Below are positions 28,288-37,459 of a DNA stretch of 64,000 nucleotides, piece after piece. Position numbers and translations under genes: made by a program. Numbering within the stretch: the first letter of the stretch is position 1; each line of letters begins with the position of its first letter. This DNA comes from Saprospiraceae bacterium. Lineage in GTDB: Bacteria > Bacteroidota > Bacteroidia > Chitinophagales > Saprospiraceae. The stretch lies in the NCBI GenBank assembly GCA_019187225.1, contig JABAQQ010000023.1:124001-188000 (forward strand), read 5' to 3'. The notes beneath the pieces are model-generated. The model searched no databases and had not been told where the DNA came from. It was given only the letters and a program-made list of their open reading frames with translations.

Positions 28288-29280
28288 ATGAGGAAATCTC
28301 TACTGTTCGTTCCATTCATCCTTGTTTTTACCGTTCCGGGCGCTTTCGGGCAACAGGACCCGATGTTCACCAACTATTTTTTTAACAAACTCATCTTCAA
28401 CCCCGCCGTAGCAGGCTCCGACGGGCATCTGACGGCTCATTTGATCCACCGTTCCCAGTGGCTGGGGATAGAAGGTGCTCCCACCACACAATCACTAAGC
28501 GTTCATTCGCCGCTGAACAACGAACGCATTGGTCTCGGTCTGAGCGTGGTAAACGACAATTTCGGCGCGAGCGGCACCCTCGACATCAGCACCGCTTATG
28601 CTTATCGTTTCCCGGTCGGGGAAAATATGAACCTGTCGGTCGGCCTGCAGGCCGGCCTCGGCAATTGGCGCGGCAACTGGTCGAAACTGACATTGGAGGA
28701 CGCGACCGATGAAGTATTCAGCGAAAATCTGAACACCTGGCTTCCAAACTTCGGTGCAGGCGCCTATCTTTCGGGAGAGCGTTTTTTTCTGGGTGCAGGT
28801 TGTCCGCGCATCCTGGAGTACGACTTGCGGGAAAGCGATGGCGGCACCCCTTATTACGCTAAAAATTACCGTCATTATTACTCGATCATCGGGGCAGCGT
28901 TTCCGTTGGGAAGTGAGCAGTTGGTATTCCGCCCATCGGCCCTGTTGAAAAGTACCGGTTTATTCAGTAAACTGCGCAAATATTCTTCCCGGAATGAAAT
29001 TAGTTCTCCTACTGAGCTGGATATAGACCTGTCGTTTTTCTTCCGGCAGGTATTTTGGATTGGTATGGCCTACCGCACGGCTTTGGAATTGGGCGACTCG
29101 TCGAATGATTCCGCCGATTTGTGGACGGCATTCTATTTTCGCAACGGTCTGCGGCTGGGCGCTGCTTACGATTTGACTTTGAGTAAATTAAATAAAGTCA
29201 ACAACGGTTCGTTTGAAGTAATGGCCGGCTACGAATTCAACATCAAAATCAAACGCGTAGCATCGCCGCGATATTTTTAA
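28288..29280 (+). CDS. PorP/SprF-family type IX secretion outer membrane protein
   Basis: 330 residues with a signal peptide (MRKSLLFVPFILVFTVPGAFG). The mature start QQDPMFTNYFFNKLIFNPAVAG and LIHRSQWLGIEGAPTTQSLSVHSPL are diagnostic of the PorP/SprF barrel family. The protein is an outer-membrane beta-barrel that works with T9SS in attaching or exporting specific cargo. The adjacent OmpA/TPR/propeller gene is the usual partner. A TATTTTTG -7 element lies at 28182-28189. Many Bacteroidota carry several paralogues, so this need not be the core PorP. Confidence 0.93.
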   Translation: MRKSLLFVPFILVFTVPGAFGQQDPMFTNYFFNKLIFNPAVAGSDGHLTAHLIHRSQWLGIEGAPTTQSLSVHSPLNNERIGLGLSVVNDNFGASGTLDISTAYAYRFPVGENMNLSVGLQAGLGNWRGNWSKLTLEDATDEVFSENLNTWLPNFGAGAYLSGERFFLGAGCPRILEYDLRESDGGTPYYAKNYRHYYSIIGAAFPLGSEQLVFRPSALLKSTGLFSKLRKYSSRNEISSPTELDIDLSFFFRQVFWIGMAYRTALELGDSSNDSADLWTAFYFRNGLRLGAAYDLTLSKLNKVNNGSFEVMAGYEFNIKIKRVASPRYF

Positions 29281-29284
29281 GGTA

Positions 29285-29364
29285 AAAGGTACAAGGTTTC
29301 AGGGTTACAAAATTCCGGGGATGCGTTTTTGTAGCCTTGCAATGCTGAAATTCTGTAATCTTTT
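29285..29364. repeat. GGTTTCAGGGTTAC-word inverted repeat
   Basis: The left arm 29285-29316 includes AAGGTTTCAGGGTTAC. The right arm 29331-29364 is an imperfect reverse complement (GTAGCCTTGCAATGCTGAAA and on). The arms fill the gap between the PorP-like and PorE-like genes. Confidence 0.55.
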
Positions 29365-29389
29365 AGCCTTTAAACCAACAACCGATTCC

Positions 29390-31822
29390 ATGAAGTACAA
29401 AAACACTCTGACCATTCTTGCCCTGCTCATAAGCAGTCATTTTTCCGCCCAATCCCTTCTGCTCAAACAGGCCGGCGACGCCATGCACGAGCTCGACTAC
29501 ATGACGGCCATCGTGGTATACCATCAGGTGTTGGACAAGGAGGATAATCCGGAAGCCATCGTGAACATCGCCGAATGTTACCGGAAGATCAACGACAAGG
29601 AAAGCGCCGAATTCTGGTATGCCAGGGCCGTTCAACTTCCCAATGCCAAACCCATTCACCGGCTGTATTACGGCATGATGCTACAGGCCAACGGCAAATG
29701 TGACATTGCCAAAGCCTGGCTCAATCAATACGTAAAAGACGCACCCGACGATGCACGCGGACAGTATCAAGCGCGCGCCTGCGAAATCGAAGAGGAACTG
29801 CTGACAAAAAACAAGGGTGTTTACGCCATCTACCCGATGCCTTTTAATTCCAATCTCGACGATTTCAGCCCTGTGGTGGTGGGTGAGCGCATTGTTTTTG
29901 CAAGCGACCGTACCCAAACCGGCCCCGTGAAGCGCACAAGTATGTGGACAGGCAATCCCTTTGCAGAACTTTATGCGGTGTCCTTCAAGGCGAAAGGCAC
30001 ACAGCCAGGTGAATTTCAATATGGGGAGCCGGAGAAATTTTCCAGAGACATCAATACGAGGTTTCACGAAGCGGCGGCATCGGTTTCCCCAGACAAAAAA
30101 ACGATTTATTTTACCCGCAACAATTTTTCGGAAGGCAACAAGGGCAAAAGCGACGAAGGACTGGTCAAACTAAAAATCTACGCTGCGCAATCGGACGGAC
30201 AAGGCGGCTGGCTTCACGAAATTGGTCTGCCATTCAATTCCGACGAATATAGTGTGGCGCACCCGAGTCTGAGCGCCGACGGTCAACGCCTTTATTTTGC
30301 CAGCAATATGCCGGGCGGTTATGGCGGTATGGACTTGTATGTGAGCGATCTGGAAAACGGGCGCTGGGCGCCCCCCATCAACCTTGGACCGGTGGTGAAT
30401 ACGGAAGGCAACGAAATTTTCCCTTACATTGATCCCAACGACCGGCTTTATTTTGCTTCCAACGGTCATATCGGTCTTGGCGGTCTGGACATTTACTATA
30501 CCACACCTTCTGCCAAAGAACGCGACTCCTGGAACTTCCCGGTCAACCTCGGCTATCCCGTCAATTCCAACGCCGATGATTTCGGCATTACCTTCGGCGG
30601 CGACCTCTCCTGGGGGTTTTTCTCCTCCGACCGCGACGGAGGGGCAGGGCGCGACGACGTTTATGGATTCCAGAAAAGTGCTTCGCCGGTGGAAGTTTTT
30701 GTTTTTGACAGCAATACGCAATTACCCCTTGCCGGCGCTTCAGTGCTCAATAAAACTTCCGGCCTGACCATGACGACCGGCCCCGACGGTAAAATTGCCT
30801 TCGATATGCGTGCAGCGGAATGCGCCGATTTCTGGGTGGAGCGGAAAAACTATGAACCCGCCTTGAACAAAGGCTGTACCGGCCAAACCAATTCAAATGC
30901 GATCACCCGCATCGAGATCCCTCTGACGAAGCAAACCAACTTCGCGCTGCAGGGAATCGTTTTCGATATGACCGATGGCTTGCCCGCTGAAGGCGCACGC
31001 GTTCTCCTGACGAACAACTGTAAAAAAGAAAACCCCGAAGCTATTATCACCGGCGCAGACGGGCGCTACCGCTTCAAATTGGATAAGGATTGTTGTTATA
31101 CCGTGAAAGCAGTAAAAGACGGATTCATGGCGGGCACTGCATCGAACCTGTGCACCAAAGGGTTGACCAAAAATGCTACCCTGAAAGCCAACCTGAATCT
31201 TCAACCCTACCTGGACAGCGAGGGCTTCATCGTCGGCAACGCTAAGAACAATCCGGTATTTAATCCGCAAAGCGGCCTGTATGAAAATCCCGATGGCTCA
31301 CCGGCCAGTTTTGATCTCGGCAACGGTTTGGTGGTGAAAGACGGGATCCTGTTTGACAACGGGTCGCCCAGCAAACCGGGAAAAGGCGCCTGGGAACGCG
31401 GTTCCGACGGCTTTCTGATACACTTGTATTATAATTTCGACCAGGCCGCCGTCAGCGATGAATCGCGTCCGGAATTGGAAAAACTTTTCAAAACCTTACA
31501 GGAAAACCCCGATTTTCAGGTTGAAATTTCGTCGCACACCGATTCCCGCGGTTCGGACGATTACAACCTCGATCTTTCCCAGCGGCGCGCCGATTGGGTC
31601 GTCAACTGGCTTGTCCGGCAAGGCATCGCGCTCGAACGCCTCACAGGGCGCGGCTACGGCGAGACCAAACTCGTCAACCGCTGCGACGACGGCACGGAAT
31701 GCACAGAGGCAGAACACCAACTCAACCGCCGCACCGAATTCCGCATTACCGGCACAGGGGTTACCATTTCGCAGCCTAAGGCGAACCCCAAAGCCGGGCC
31801 GTGTGAAGGATGCCCCTTTTAA
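29390..31822 (+). CDS. PorE-like OmpA-family protein (TPR, beta-propeller, CRD, OmpA)
   Basis: 810 residues. Signal peptide MKYKNTLTILALLISSHFSAQ. The domain order matches PorE: N-terminal TPRs (~20-130), PD40-type propeller blades (IVFASDR, IYFTRNNF, LYFASNMPGGYGG, LYFASNGHIGLGG; ~140-430), two carboxypeptidase-regulatory-like domains (~440-620) and a C-terminal OmpA domain (~690-785; SHTDSRGSDDYNLDLSQRRADW) that binds peptidoglycan. Family knowledge: PorE tethers the T9SS outer-membrane ring to the cell wall. Gene order with PorP/SprF supports a T9SS-accessory pair. The ATG at 29390 is chosen for the signal peptide. Confidence 0.92.
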   Translation: MKYKNTLTILALLISSHFSAQSLLLKQAGDAMHELDYMTAIVVYHQVLDKEDNPEAIVNIAECYRKINDKESAEFWYARAVQLPNAKPIHRLYYGMMLQANGKCDIAKAWLNQYVKDAPDDARGQYQARACEIEEELLTKNKGVYAIYPMPFNSNLDDFSPVVVGERIVFASDRTQTGPVKRTSMWTGNPFAELYAVSFKAKGTQPGEFQYGEPEKFSRDINTRFHEAAASVSPDKKTIYFTRNNFSEGNKGKSDEGLVKLKIYAAQSDGQGGWLHEIGLPFNSDEYSVAHPSLSADGQRLYFASNMPGGYGGMDLYVSDLENGRWAPPINLGPVVNTEGNEIFPYIDPNDRLYFASNGHIGLGGLDIYYTTPSAKERDSWNFPVNLGYPVNSNADDFGITFGGDLSWGFFSSDRDGGAGRDDVYGFQKSASPVEVFVFDSNTQLPLAGASVLNKTSGLTMTTGPDGKIAFDMRAAECADFWVERKNYEPALNKGCTGQTNSNAITRIEIPLTKQTNFALQGIVFDMTDGLPAEGARVLLTNNCKKENPEAIITGADGRYRFKLDKDCCYTVKAVKDGFMAGTASNLCTKGLTKNATLKANLNLQPYLDSEGFIVGNAKNNPVFNPQSGLYENPDGSPASFDLGNGLVVKDGILFDNGSPSKPGKGAWERGSDGFLIHLYYNFDQAAVSDESRPELEKLFKTLQENPDFQVEISSHTDSRGSDDYNLDLSQRRADWVVNWLVRQGIALERLTGRGYGETKLVNRCDDGTECTEAEHQLNRRTEFRITGTGVTISQPKANPKAGPCEGCPF

Positions 31823-31877
31823 TGCGCGCGGATCGGGCTATTGAAAATGAAAACAATTGTTCACTAACCATACCGAT

Positions 31878-32261
31878 ATGAAAAACAATGTTTGTTTCCT
31901 TTTGCTGCTCCCCGGAATCCTTGCCTGCACCGCACAAAATCCGGCTTCAAACGTTTCGCTCGACGGACGTACATTCAAGATTGAAAGTTACACAGGTGGA
32001 AAGCTCGAGGGTGCCGAAATGATGACATTCAGAAACGGGATGGCGGAAAACGACGAATGTACCAAGTGGGGCTTTGGTTCAGGGGCTTACACCAGCGACA
32101 ATAAAGGCAATTTCAAATACACCCTGACAAGTGAACAGGAAGGCAAAATGGATTGGGAGGGTCAGGTCACGGGCAATTCCGTCAGTGGCACAATGGTCTG
32201 GGTGAAGGCTGGTCAGCCAGATATTCATTACACGTTCAAGGGGGAGGAAATGAAAAACTGA
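31878..32261 (+). CDS. Small lipoprotein, uncharacterised
   Basis: 127 residues from the ATG at 31878. Lipoprotein signal CFLLLLPGILACTAQ with the lipidated Cys near position 17. The mature domain (SLDGRTFKIESYTGG, NDECTKWGFGSGAYTSDNKGNFKYTLTSEQEG, VSGTMVWVKAGQPDIHYTFKG) is beta-rich and lipocalin-like in rhythm, but no family is recognised. It follows the PorE-like gene by 55 bases and ends at a strong terminator, so it may be the third gene of that unit. Confidence 0.75.
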   Translation: MKNNVCFLLLLPGILACTAQNPASNVSLDGRTFKIESYTGGKLEGAEMMTFRNGMAENDECTKWGFGSGAYTSDNKGNFKYTLTSEQEGKMDWEGQVTGNSVSGTMVWVKAGQPDIHYTFKGEEMKN

Positions 32262-32298
32262 GTGTTGAGCAGGTGGGAATTCCGGCAGTCAAAAAAAT

Positions 32299-32334
32299 GA
32301 GGCTGCCCGGAAAGTGTCACTCCCGGGCAGCCTC
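32299..32334. terminator. Bidirectional terminator hairpin
   Basis: GAGGCTGCCCGG at 32299-32310 and its exact complement CCGGGCAGCCTC at 32323-32334, with a 12-base loop. A run of seven A (32291-32297) serves as the U-run for minus-strand transcripts, and CTCTTATC follows on the plus strand. It sits between convergent genes. Confidence 0.85.
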
Positions 32335-32361
32335 CTCTTATCAATTCCGCGGGCGTTAATG

Positions 32362-32721
32362 TTACGCCGAAAAAGATGTGCCGCATCCGCAGGTGGAAGA
32401 GGCATTGGGATTGTTGAACGTAAAACCTCTGTTGTTCAGTCCGTTCAAAAAATCAATTTCCATACCCAGCAGGTATATGCCGTGCGCTTTGTTCATGACG
32501 ACCGGAATACCATTGATCTCGAAACGGTCGTCGTTGTCCTGCGGCAGATCAAAACCCAGTACATATGAAAATCCGGAGCACCCTCCGCCTTTCACTCCTA
32601 CGCGCAGACAATATTCGGCTGGAATATTTTCCTGCTGACGGATCAGATTGAGTTGTTCGACAGCGCCATCCGTTAGCGAAATCGGGGCTGTAACCGCCGG
32701 AGTATCAAGTAAAGTGTCCAT
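32362..32721 (-). CDS. HesB/IscA-type iron-sulfur cluster assembly protein
   Basis: 119 residues. A-type carrier that accepts Fe-S clusters or iron and hands them to apo-proteins. The three conserved cysteines are present: GVKGGGCSGFSYVLGFD and the C-terminal TCGCG. The ATG at 32721 (MDTLLDTPA) is used. A short N-terminal extension precedes ISLTDGAVEQLNLIRQQE, where the family normally begins. ErpA, IscA and SufA are not distinguishable here. Confidence 0.93.
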   Translation of the reverse strand: MDTLLDTPAVTAPISLTDGAVEQLNLIRQQENIPAEYCLRVGVKGGGCSGFSYVLGFDLPQDNDDRFEINGIPVVMNKAHGIYLLGMEIDFLNGLNNRGFTFNNPNASSTCGCGTSFSA

Positions 32722-32874
32722 TGAAAACGTTGAATGATAACGGTGCAAAAGTATGGCATAAAAACGAGAAAAAAGGTAAAATGTTCGGAACGTCGGAAAT
32801 GAATATATTGGTAGCCGATGATTACCTTTGCCGCCCTTTTCAAAAAAATCATCCCTCTAAATGCTTTCCTGATT

Positions 32875-33399
32875 ATGGAAATGTTCCTGGAACTCCTCAA
32901 ATACACCATCCCCGGACTGGTGGTTTTCATTACCGCTTATTATTTGTTAAAACTTTACTTAGACGACCGCCTTCGTTATGAAATGATGATCCAGCGCAAC
33001 GAAACGGTCAAAATCACCCTGCCTCTTCGTTTGCAGGCGTATGAACGGCTTACTCTGTTGTGCGATCGCGTCAGTGTGCCCAACACCCTGCTTCGCATCC
33101 GCATGCCGGGCATGACCGCGGCCGAATTGCGCGGCGCGCTGATGCTCGCCATCAGTCAGGAATTCGACCACAACACCTCGCAGCAGCTCTACGTCTCAGA
33201 TACCCTCTGGCAGATCATTACCCTTGCCAAAAACGATACGCTCAACTTCGTCGCCCAAACCGCTTCCGACCTCGACCCGAAAGCCGATGCCGAAGTATTG
33301 GTACATGAATTGCTCAAAACGCTGGATGAAAAAGGCGGCGCGACCGTATTGCAAAAAGCACTCGTCGCCATCCGTACCGAAGCCGGACAACTGTTCTGA
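32875..33399 (+). CDS. Uncharacterised membrane-anchored protein
   Basis: 174 residues from the ATG at 32875; an in-frame ATG at 32818 would add 19 residues. One N-terminal transmembrane helix (IPGLVVFITAYYLLKLYL), then a cytoplasmic helical domain (ITLPLRLQAYERLTLLCDRV, GMTAAELRGALMLAISQEFDHNTSQQLYV, VHELLKTLDEKG). The pattern is that of a conserved Bacteroidota protein of unknown function found with one TM helix. It is divergent from the IscA-type gene. Confidence 0.75.
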   Translation: MEMFLELLKYTIPGLVVFITAYYLLKLYLDDRLRYEMMIQRNETVKITLPLRLQAYERLTLLCDRVSVPNTLLRIRMPGMTAAELRGALMLAISQEFDHNTSQQLYVSDTLWQIITLAKNDTLNFVAQTASDLDPKADAEVLVHELLKTLDEKGGATVLQKALVAIRTEAGQLF

Positions 33400-33987
33400 A
33401 AATATTGCCATCGGCCGTCCGCAACGTCTTGATAACGATGATCTTGGGTAAATGAAACGTCCATAACAATATAATTACGAATTTGCAATCCTTCGCCGCC
33501 TTCGCTTTCCAATCGCCCAAAACGCGCCCGGTGTAAATTTTTGAGATCGTGTAATTCACTTACAAGACGTCAAAGACCTTACCCCCTGAACATCAGATAA
33601 TTGGGTATTAAGCATCTTGAAACAGTATTGGATTTTTCATTTTATCGGTTTATTATCTTCCAATTGCGATACGCGTTTGTATCGGTTTTTCAAAATTATT
33701 TTTTTTCGACAGGGCCTTTTTCAACATTTTACACCAAATAATCCACATTTTACCAACAGGGGACAAACACTCTGTTCCATGCAGTAAAACTCATCCAAAC
33801 CAAATTTGCCGCTTTTTGCATCCTTTTCAGGCCTTTTTGAAACCGCAAAAATTTTTTGTCGAAAAAAGTTAAAATCTCTTTCGCAGAGTGGTGAGAAAAG
33901 CCAATCTTTGTCTCCCTGCTCGACTGAACAGCACTCAACACACAAAACGGATAGGAACATTCCCTTTTTCCAAATGCGCCATCAGGT
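33400..33987. other. 588-base AT-rich gap upstream of dnaA, possible origin region
   Basis: No convincing gene. The stretch is AT-rich with T-runs. It contains a DnaA-box-like TAATCCACA at 33739-33747, one mismatch from TTATCCACA, but no clear cluster of boxes. Its position directly before dnaA fits an oriC or a dnaA regulatory region. The evidence is weak and rests mainly on context. Confidence 0.3.
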
Positions 33988-35427
33988 ATGACAAGCGACT
34001 ACCAAATGGTATGGGACAACTGTCTGCGTACCATCAAGAAAAACGTGAACCCTCAGAGCTACAAAACCTGGTTTGAACCGATCAAACCCGTCTTGTTGGA
34101 CAAAGAAGTCCTGACCATTCAGGTACCCAACAAGTTTTTCTTCGAGTGGCTCGAAGAACACTATGTCCAGCTCCTGAAAAAGAGCATCCGTCAGGAATTG
34201 GGTGAACGCGGGCGCCTGGTCTACCACATTCCCGAAAATGGCAACGGGCACGAATCGTCCACCCTGACACAACAAGCCAGGATCAGCAGCAGACCGTCGT
34301 CCGAAAAAGACAACGAGCCGGTGCCGGGCGTGTTCGACGCCGAGATGATAAAAAATCCTTTTATCATCCCGGGCATCAAACGCATCAAAATAGACCCTCA
34401 ACTCAATGCGAACTACACCTTTGATAATTATATAGAAGGTGATTGCAACCGCCTGGCGCGCAATGCCGGCCTGGCCATCGCCAAAAAACCGGGCGGCACG
34501 GCCTTCAATCCCTTGGTGATATTCGGAGATGTGGGTTTGGGTAAAACCCACCTGGCACAAGCCATCGGCAATGAGATCGTAAGTCGCTTCGATTCCAAGG
34601 CTGTGCTTTATGTATCGGCGGAAAAATTTACCAACCAGATCATACAAGCCATCAAAAACAACTCGGTCAATGATTTTGTCAATTTTTACCAGATGATTGA
34701 CGTACTCATCATTGACGACATCCAGTTTCTGTCGGGCAAACAAAAAACGCAGGAAATTTTCTTCCATATTTTCAACCAGCTGCATCAAAACGGAAAACAA
34801 ATCGTGCTTACTTCTGACCGGGCGCCAAAAGACCTGGAAGGAATAGAAGACCGCCTCATTTCCCGTTTCAAGTGGGGCCTGAGCGCCGATCTGCAAGCGC
34901 CCGACCTCGAAACCCGGATGGCTATTCTCGAAGCCAAAATGGAAGATGAAGGCGTTGATATTCCGACGGATGTACTGGAATTTATCTGCTACAACATCAA
35001 AAACAACATCCGCGAACTGGAAGGTGTGATGATCTCACTGCTCGCCCAGGCGACCCTGATCCGACGCGATATTGATATTGATCTGGCCAAAGAGGTGATC
35101 CGCAACTTTGTGACGACCATTAACAAGGAGATCACCGTCGAATTCATCCAGCAACTTGTCGCCGAACATTTCAGCGTGCCGGTGGAAAAACTCCACCACG
35201 AAACCCGTAAGCGCAACATCGTCATTGCACGGCAACTGTCCATGTACCTCGCTAAAAAGCTGACGAATAAGTCGCTGAAGTCAATTGGCGAACAATTTGG
35301 CGGGCGCGACCACAGTACGGTCATTTATTCCTGCAAAGCCGTGCAGGATATGATGGATACCGATATGATATTCAAAGACACGGTGGAAGAGGTGGAGAAG
35401 AAATTAAAAATGAGCCTCAACACCTGA
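33988..35427 (+). CDS. dnaA: Chromosomal replication initiator DnaA
   Basis: 479 residues. ATP-dependent initiator that melts the origin. Domain I (MVWDNCLRTIKKNVNPQSYKTWFEPI) is followed by a short linker (~90-135), then the AAA+ domain III with Walker A GDVGLGKTHLAQAIGNE and Walker B VLIIDDIQFLSGK. The arginine-rich sensor stretch is in LISRFKWGLSADLQ. The C-terminal DNA-binding domain IV has GGRDHSTVIYSCKAVQDM. All elements are intact. The AT-rich gap upstream may hold its promoter and autoregulatory sites. Confidence 0.98.
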   Translation: MTSDYQMVWDNCLRTIKKNVNPQSYKTWFEPIKPVLLDKEVLTIQVPNKFFFEWLEEHYVQLLKKSIRQELGERGRLVYHIPENGNGHESSTLTQQARISSRPSSEKDNEPVPGVFDAEMIKNPFIIPGIKRIKIDPQLNANYTFDNYIEGDCNRLARNAGLAIAKKPGGTAFNPLVIFGDVGLGKTHLAQAIGNEIVSRFDSKAVLYVSAEKFTNQIIQAIKNNSVNDFVNFYQMIDVLIIDDIQFLSGKQKTQEIFFHIFNQLHQNGKQIVLTSDRAPKDLEGIEDRLISRFKWGLSADLQAPDLETRMAILEAKMEDEGVDIPTDVLEFICYNIKNNIRELEGVMISLLAQATLIRRDIDIDLAKEVIRNFVTTINKEITVEFIQQLVAEHFSVPVEKLHHETRKRNIVIARQLSMYLAKKLTNKSLKSIGEQFGGRDHSTVIYSCKAVQDMMDTDMIFKDTVEEVEKKLKMSLNT

Positions 35428-35480
35428 GCATCGTTACAGATTTCCATTTCACCTATTCATTTGCCGGTTTCGGCTCTTTT

Positions 35481-35523
35481 CCGAACGCCTTGTGTGAATT
35501 CACGCAAGGCGTTCGGCATTTTT
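35481..35523 (+). terminator. dnaA terminator
   Basis: CCGAACGCCTTG (35481-35492) pairs with CAAGGCGTTCGG (35505-35516). The segment between, TGTGAATTCACG, is itself self-complementary and extends the stem. Five T residues follow from 35519. The ORF that continues upstream of the sigma factor runs through this hairpin, which argues for a later start there. Confidence 0.85.
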
Positions 35524-35588
35524 GCGGTTTCATTTCTAAAAAACTTCAAACCCGGCGCAACCCCTCCCCTTTTCTTCCCGTACAGATC

Positions 35589-36146
35589 GTGGACATACAA
35601 AATGTGAATTTAGACCCGATTCTCGAAGGTTGCCGCAAATGCCATCGGGCAAGCCAGCACCGGCTGTTTGCCGTGTTCTATCATTATGCCATGTCCATTG
35701 CACGTCGTTATACGGGTAATATCGAAGCGGCAGAGGAAGTCGTGAACGACGCTTTTTTTAAGGTTTTTACCAAAATTCATCTATTCAATGGCGAACAGCC
35801 CTTCCGTTTCTGGCTGCGGCGGATCGTCATCAACACTGCAATTGACCGGCTGCGATCCGGTTTGCACCAGGCACCGATGGTCGAATTACAGCCCTGGCAC
35901 GAGGCGCAAGCCGAGCCGGGAATAGTGGAAGACCTGACGCGCGAACAAATCCTTGCCATGCTCGACTTGTTGCCGCCGGCCTATCGCGCGGTGTTCAATT
36001 TGTTTGTAGTAGACGGTTTTTCGCACGAAGAAATTGCAGAAACCCTGGGCATCAGTATCGGCGCTTCCAAGTCGAATCTCTCCAGGGCCCGGCAACACCT
36101 GAAAGCCATTTTTTCCGATGAATTTGAATTTTCAAAAAATATATGA
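35589..36146 (+). CDS. ECF-type RNA polymerase sigma-70 factor
   Basis: 185 residues from the GTG at 35589; a GTG at 35604 is equally possible. The open frame extends upstream into the dnaA terminator, so an earlier start is unlikely. Region 2 is FAVFYHYAMSIARRYTGNIEAAEEVVNDAFFKVF and RFWLRRIVINTAIDRLR. Region 4 is LPPAYRAVFNLFVVDGFSHEEIAETL with the helix-turn-helix SIGASKSNLSRARQHL. The stop codon overlaps the ATG of the next gene (ATGA), so the two are translationally coupled, the usual arrangement for a sigma factor and its membrane regulator. Confidence 0.92.
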   Translation: MDIQNVNLDPILEGCRKCHRASQHRLFAVFYHYAMSIARRYTGNIEAAEEVVNDAFFKVFTKIHLFNGEQPFRFWLRRIVINTAIDRLRSGLHQAPMVELQPWHEAQAEPGIVEDLTREQILAMLDLLPPAYRAVFNLFVVDGFSHEEIAETLGISIGASKSNLSRARQHLKAIFSDEFEFSKNI

Positions 36147-37375
36147 GCGACTTTGATCAATTTTTTGCCGAAAAACTCAGCGAGGAAGGCCATTTTCCCC
36201 GAAAGGAAAAAAACTGGCGGGCGCTCTCCAAAAGACTCGATGCCTTCGATACCGGGCTCCACCAACACGTCGGCCATGTCCGCCGCTTTTTACGTTATTG
36301 GCAGGCGGCCGCCGCTTGTGCTATCGTCACGGCCGGTTGGCTGACCTGGAAGCTCGGCGCCGTTCAAAAGGACAATGCCGGTTTGCGACGGGAAATAGCG
36401 GTCCTGCAAGAGAAAAACAACACTGCCGCACAGGAATTGGCACTTTTACAACAAAGGCACCCGAACGAAACAGCCGCAAGCTCCGCTACGATTCGCGCCG
36501 ATGTTGCGAATGACACCGCACCGGCTGCAAGTCAACCCGTCGCTCCTTCGAATACGCTGGAAAACGCCGGCGATCCGGACCTTGCACGGATGGATACCCC
36601 GACAAATCCCCCCGACCACCTTTTACCCGGAACTTACTCTACGGTTGAGAAAATTGCCTCGTTGCTTTCTGATTCGCTCCATCGTATACAATCCCTGCCA
36701 CCTTTCCAAAACACAATTGTTGCCGCTGCCCAGCCTAAGATCATCGAACCAGTGCGCAATCCTTCCCGTTTCCGGGCCGGCATCCAGGTGTCGGCGGGAT
36801 TGCCTTTACCGCATGAAAAAGGGATATCCATTCTTCTGGGGCAGGGAATTGCAGCAGAATACAATATTTGGCGGGACTTCTGGCTGACTGCCTCCGCAGA
36901 CTGGATGCGTTATGATGTATCCACCGAAAAATACGTACCCAAATTTCACTCGCCTCACCATCATCCGCCCTCCCACGGTGGCTCTCCCCAGGAAAAATTG
37001 GTCAAAGTACAAAGTACAGAAAGACAACAACAATTCGGCGTGGGCCTTCGCTATGCCCTGCCAATGCGGTCGTGGGCGCGACCAGCCGTACGGGCAGCAT
37101 ATACCCTGACCCGGACCTCTCCGGAATTGGTCACGTTCAAATTTGAGCATCAGGGCCCGGGAGGTCCTCCCGGGCCACCTGCACCCAAATATAAAGTTCA
37201 AAGGACGGAAAGTCAAATTTTAGAGAACGTATGGCGCTTTGGCGCCGGCCTCGAACACGAGACGCCCTCCTGGGTTTTTGGCGTATGGGCCGACTATTCA
37301 AAAAATTTCGCTGCCAGCGATGAAACATTCGACGCTTTAATGTTCCGGGCAGGTTTACAATACAGGTTTAACTGA
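36143..37375 (+). CDS. Membrane protein coupled to ECF sigma factor, C-terminal outer-membrane-barrel-like
   Basis: 410 residues. The cytoplasmic N-terminus (~1-50, FFAEKLSEEGHFPRKEKNWRALSKRLD) could bind the sigma factor. A transmembrane helix spans ~52-68 (WQAAAACAIVTAGWLTW), then a coiled coil (~70-105), a Pro/Ala/Thr-rich linker (~110-200) and a beta-rich C-terminal half (FRAGIQVSAGLPLPHEKG, GQGIAAEYNIWRDFWLTASADW, FGVGLRYALPMRSWARPAVRAAY, RAGLQYRFN) that ends in Phe-Asn like an outer-membrane barrel. By position it is a probable anti-sigma factor. No zinc-binding anti-sigma motif is seen. Confidence 0.7.
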   Translation: MSDFDQFFAEKLSEEGHFPRKEKNWRALSKRLDAFDTGLHQHVGHVRRFLRYWQAAAACAIVTAGWLTWKLGAVQKDNAGLRREIAVLQEKNNTAAQELALLQQRHPNETAASSATIRADVANDTAPAASQPVAPSNTLENAGDPDLARMDTPTNPPDHLLPGTYSTVEKIASLLSDSLHRIQSLPPFQNTIVAAAQPKIIEPVRNPSRFRAGIQVSAGLPLPHEKGISILLGQGIAAEYNIWRDFWLTASADWMRYDVSTEKYVPKFHSPHHHPPSHGGSPQEKLVKVQSTERQQQFGVGLRYALPMRSWARPAVRAAYTLTRTSPELVTFKFEHQGPGGPPGPPAPKYKVQRTESQILENVWRFGAGLEHETPSWVFGVWADYSKNFAASDETFDALMFRAGLQYRFN

Positions 37376-37459
37376 GAATTCTGTCGCATATACTTGCAAA
37401 AAGATTCAAATAAGCATCATACAGTTTCGCTCACCTTTCCTAACCTTTCGCATCAATAC

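Noticed and set aside
33721-33960. Small ORFs in the gap before dnaA on both strands
   Set aside because: Cys/Phe-rich translations typical of AT-rich DNA, overlapping on both strands, with no start context.
35490-35588. Upstream extension of the sigma factor ORF
   Set aside because: It begins inside the dnaA terminator hairpin and has no sigma-factor similarity.
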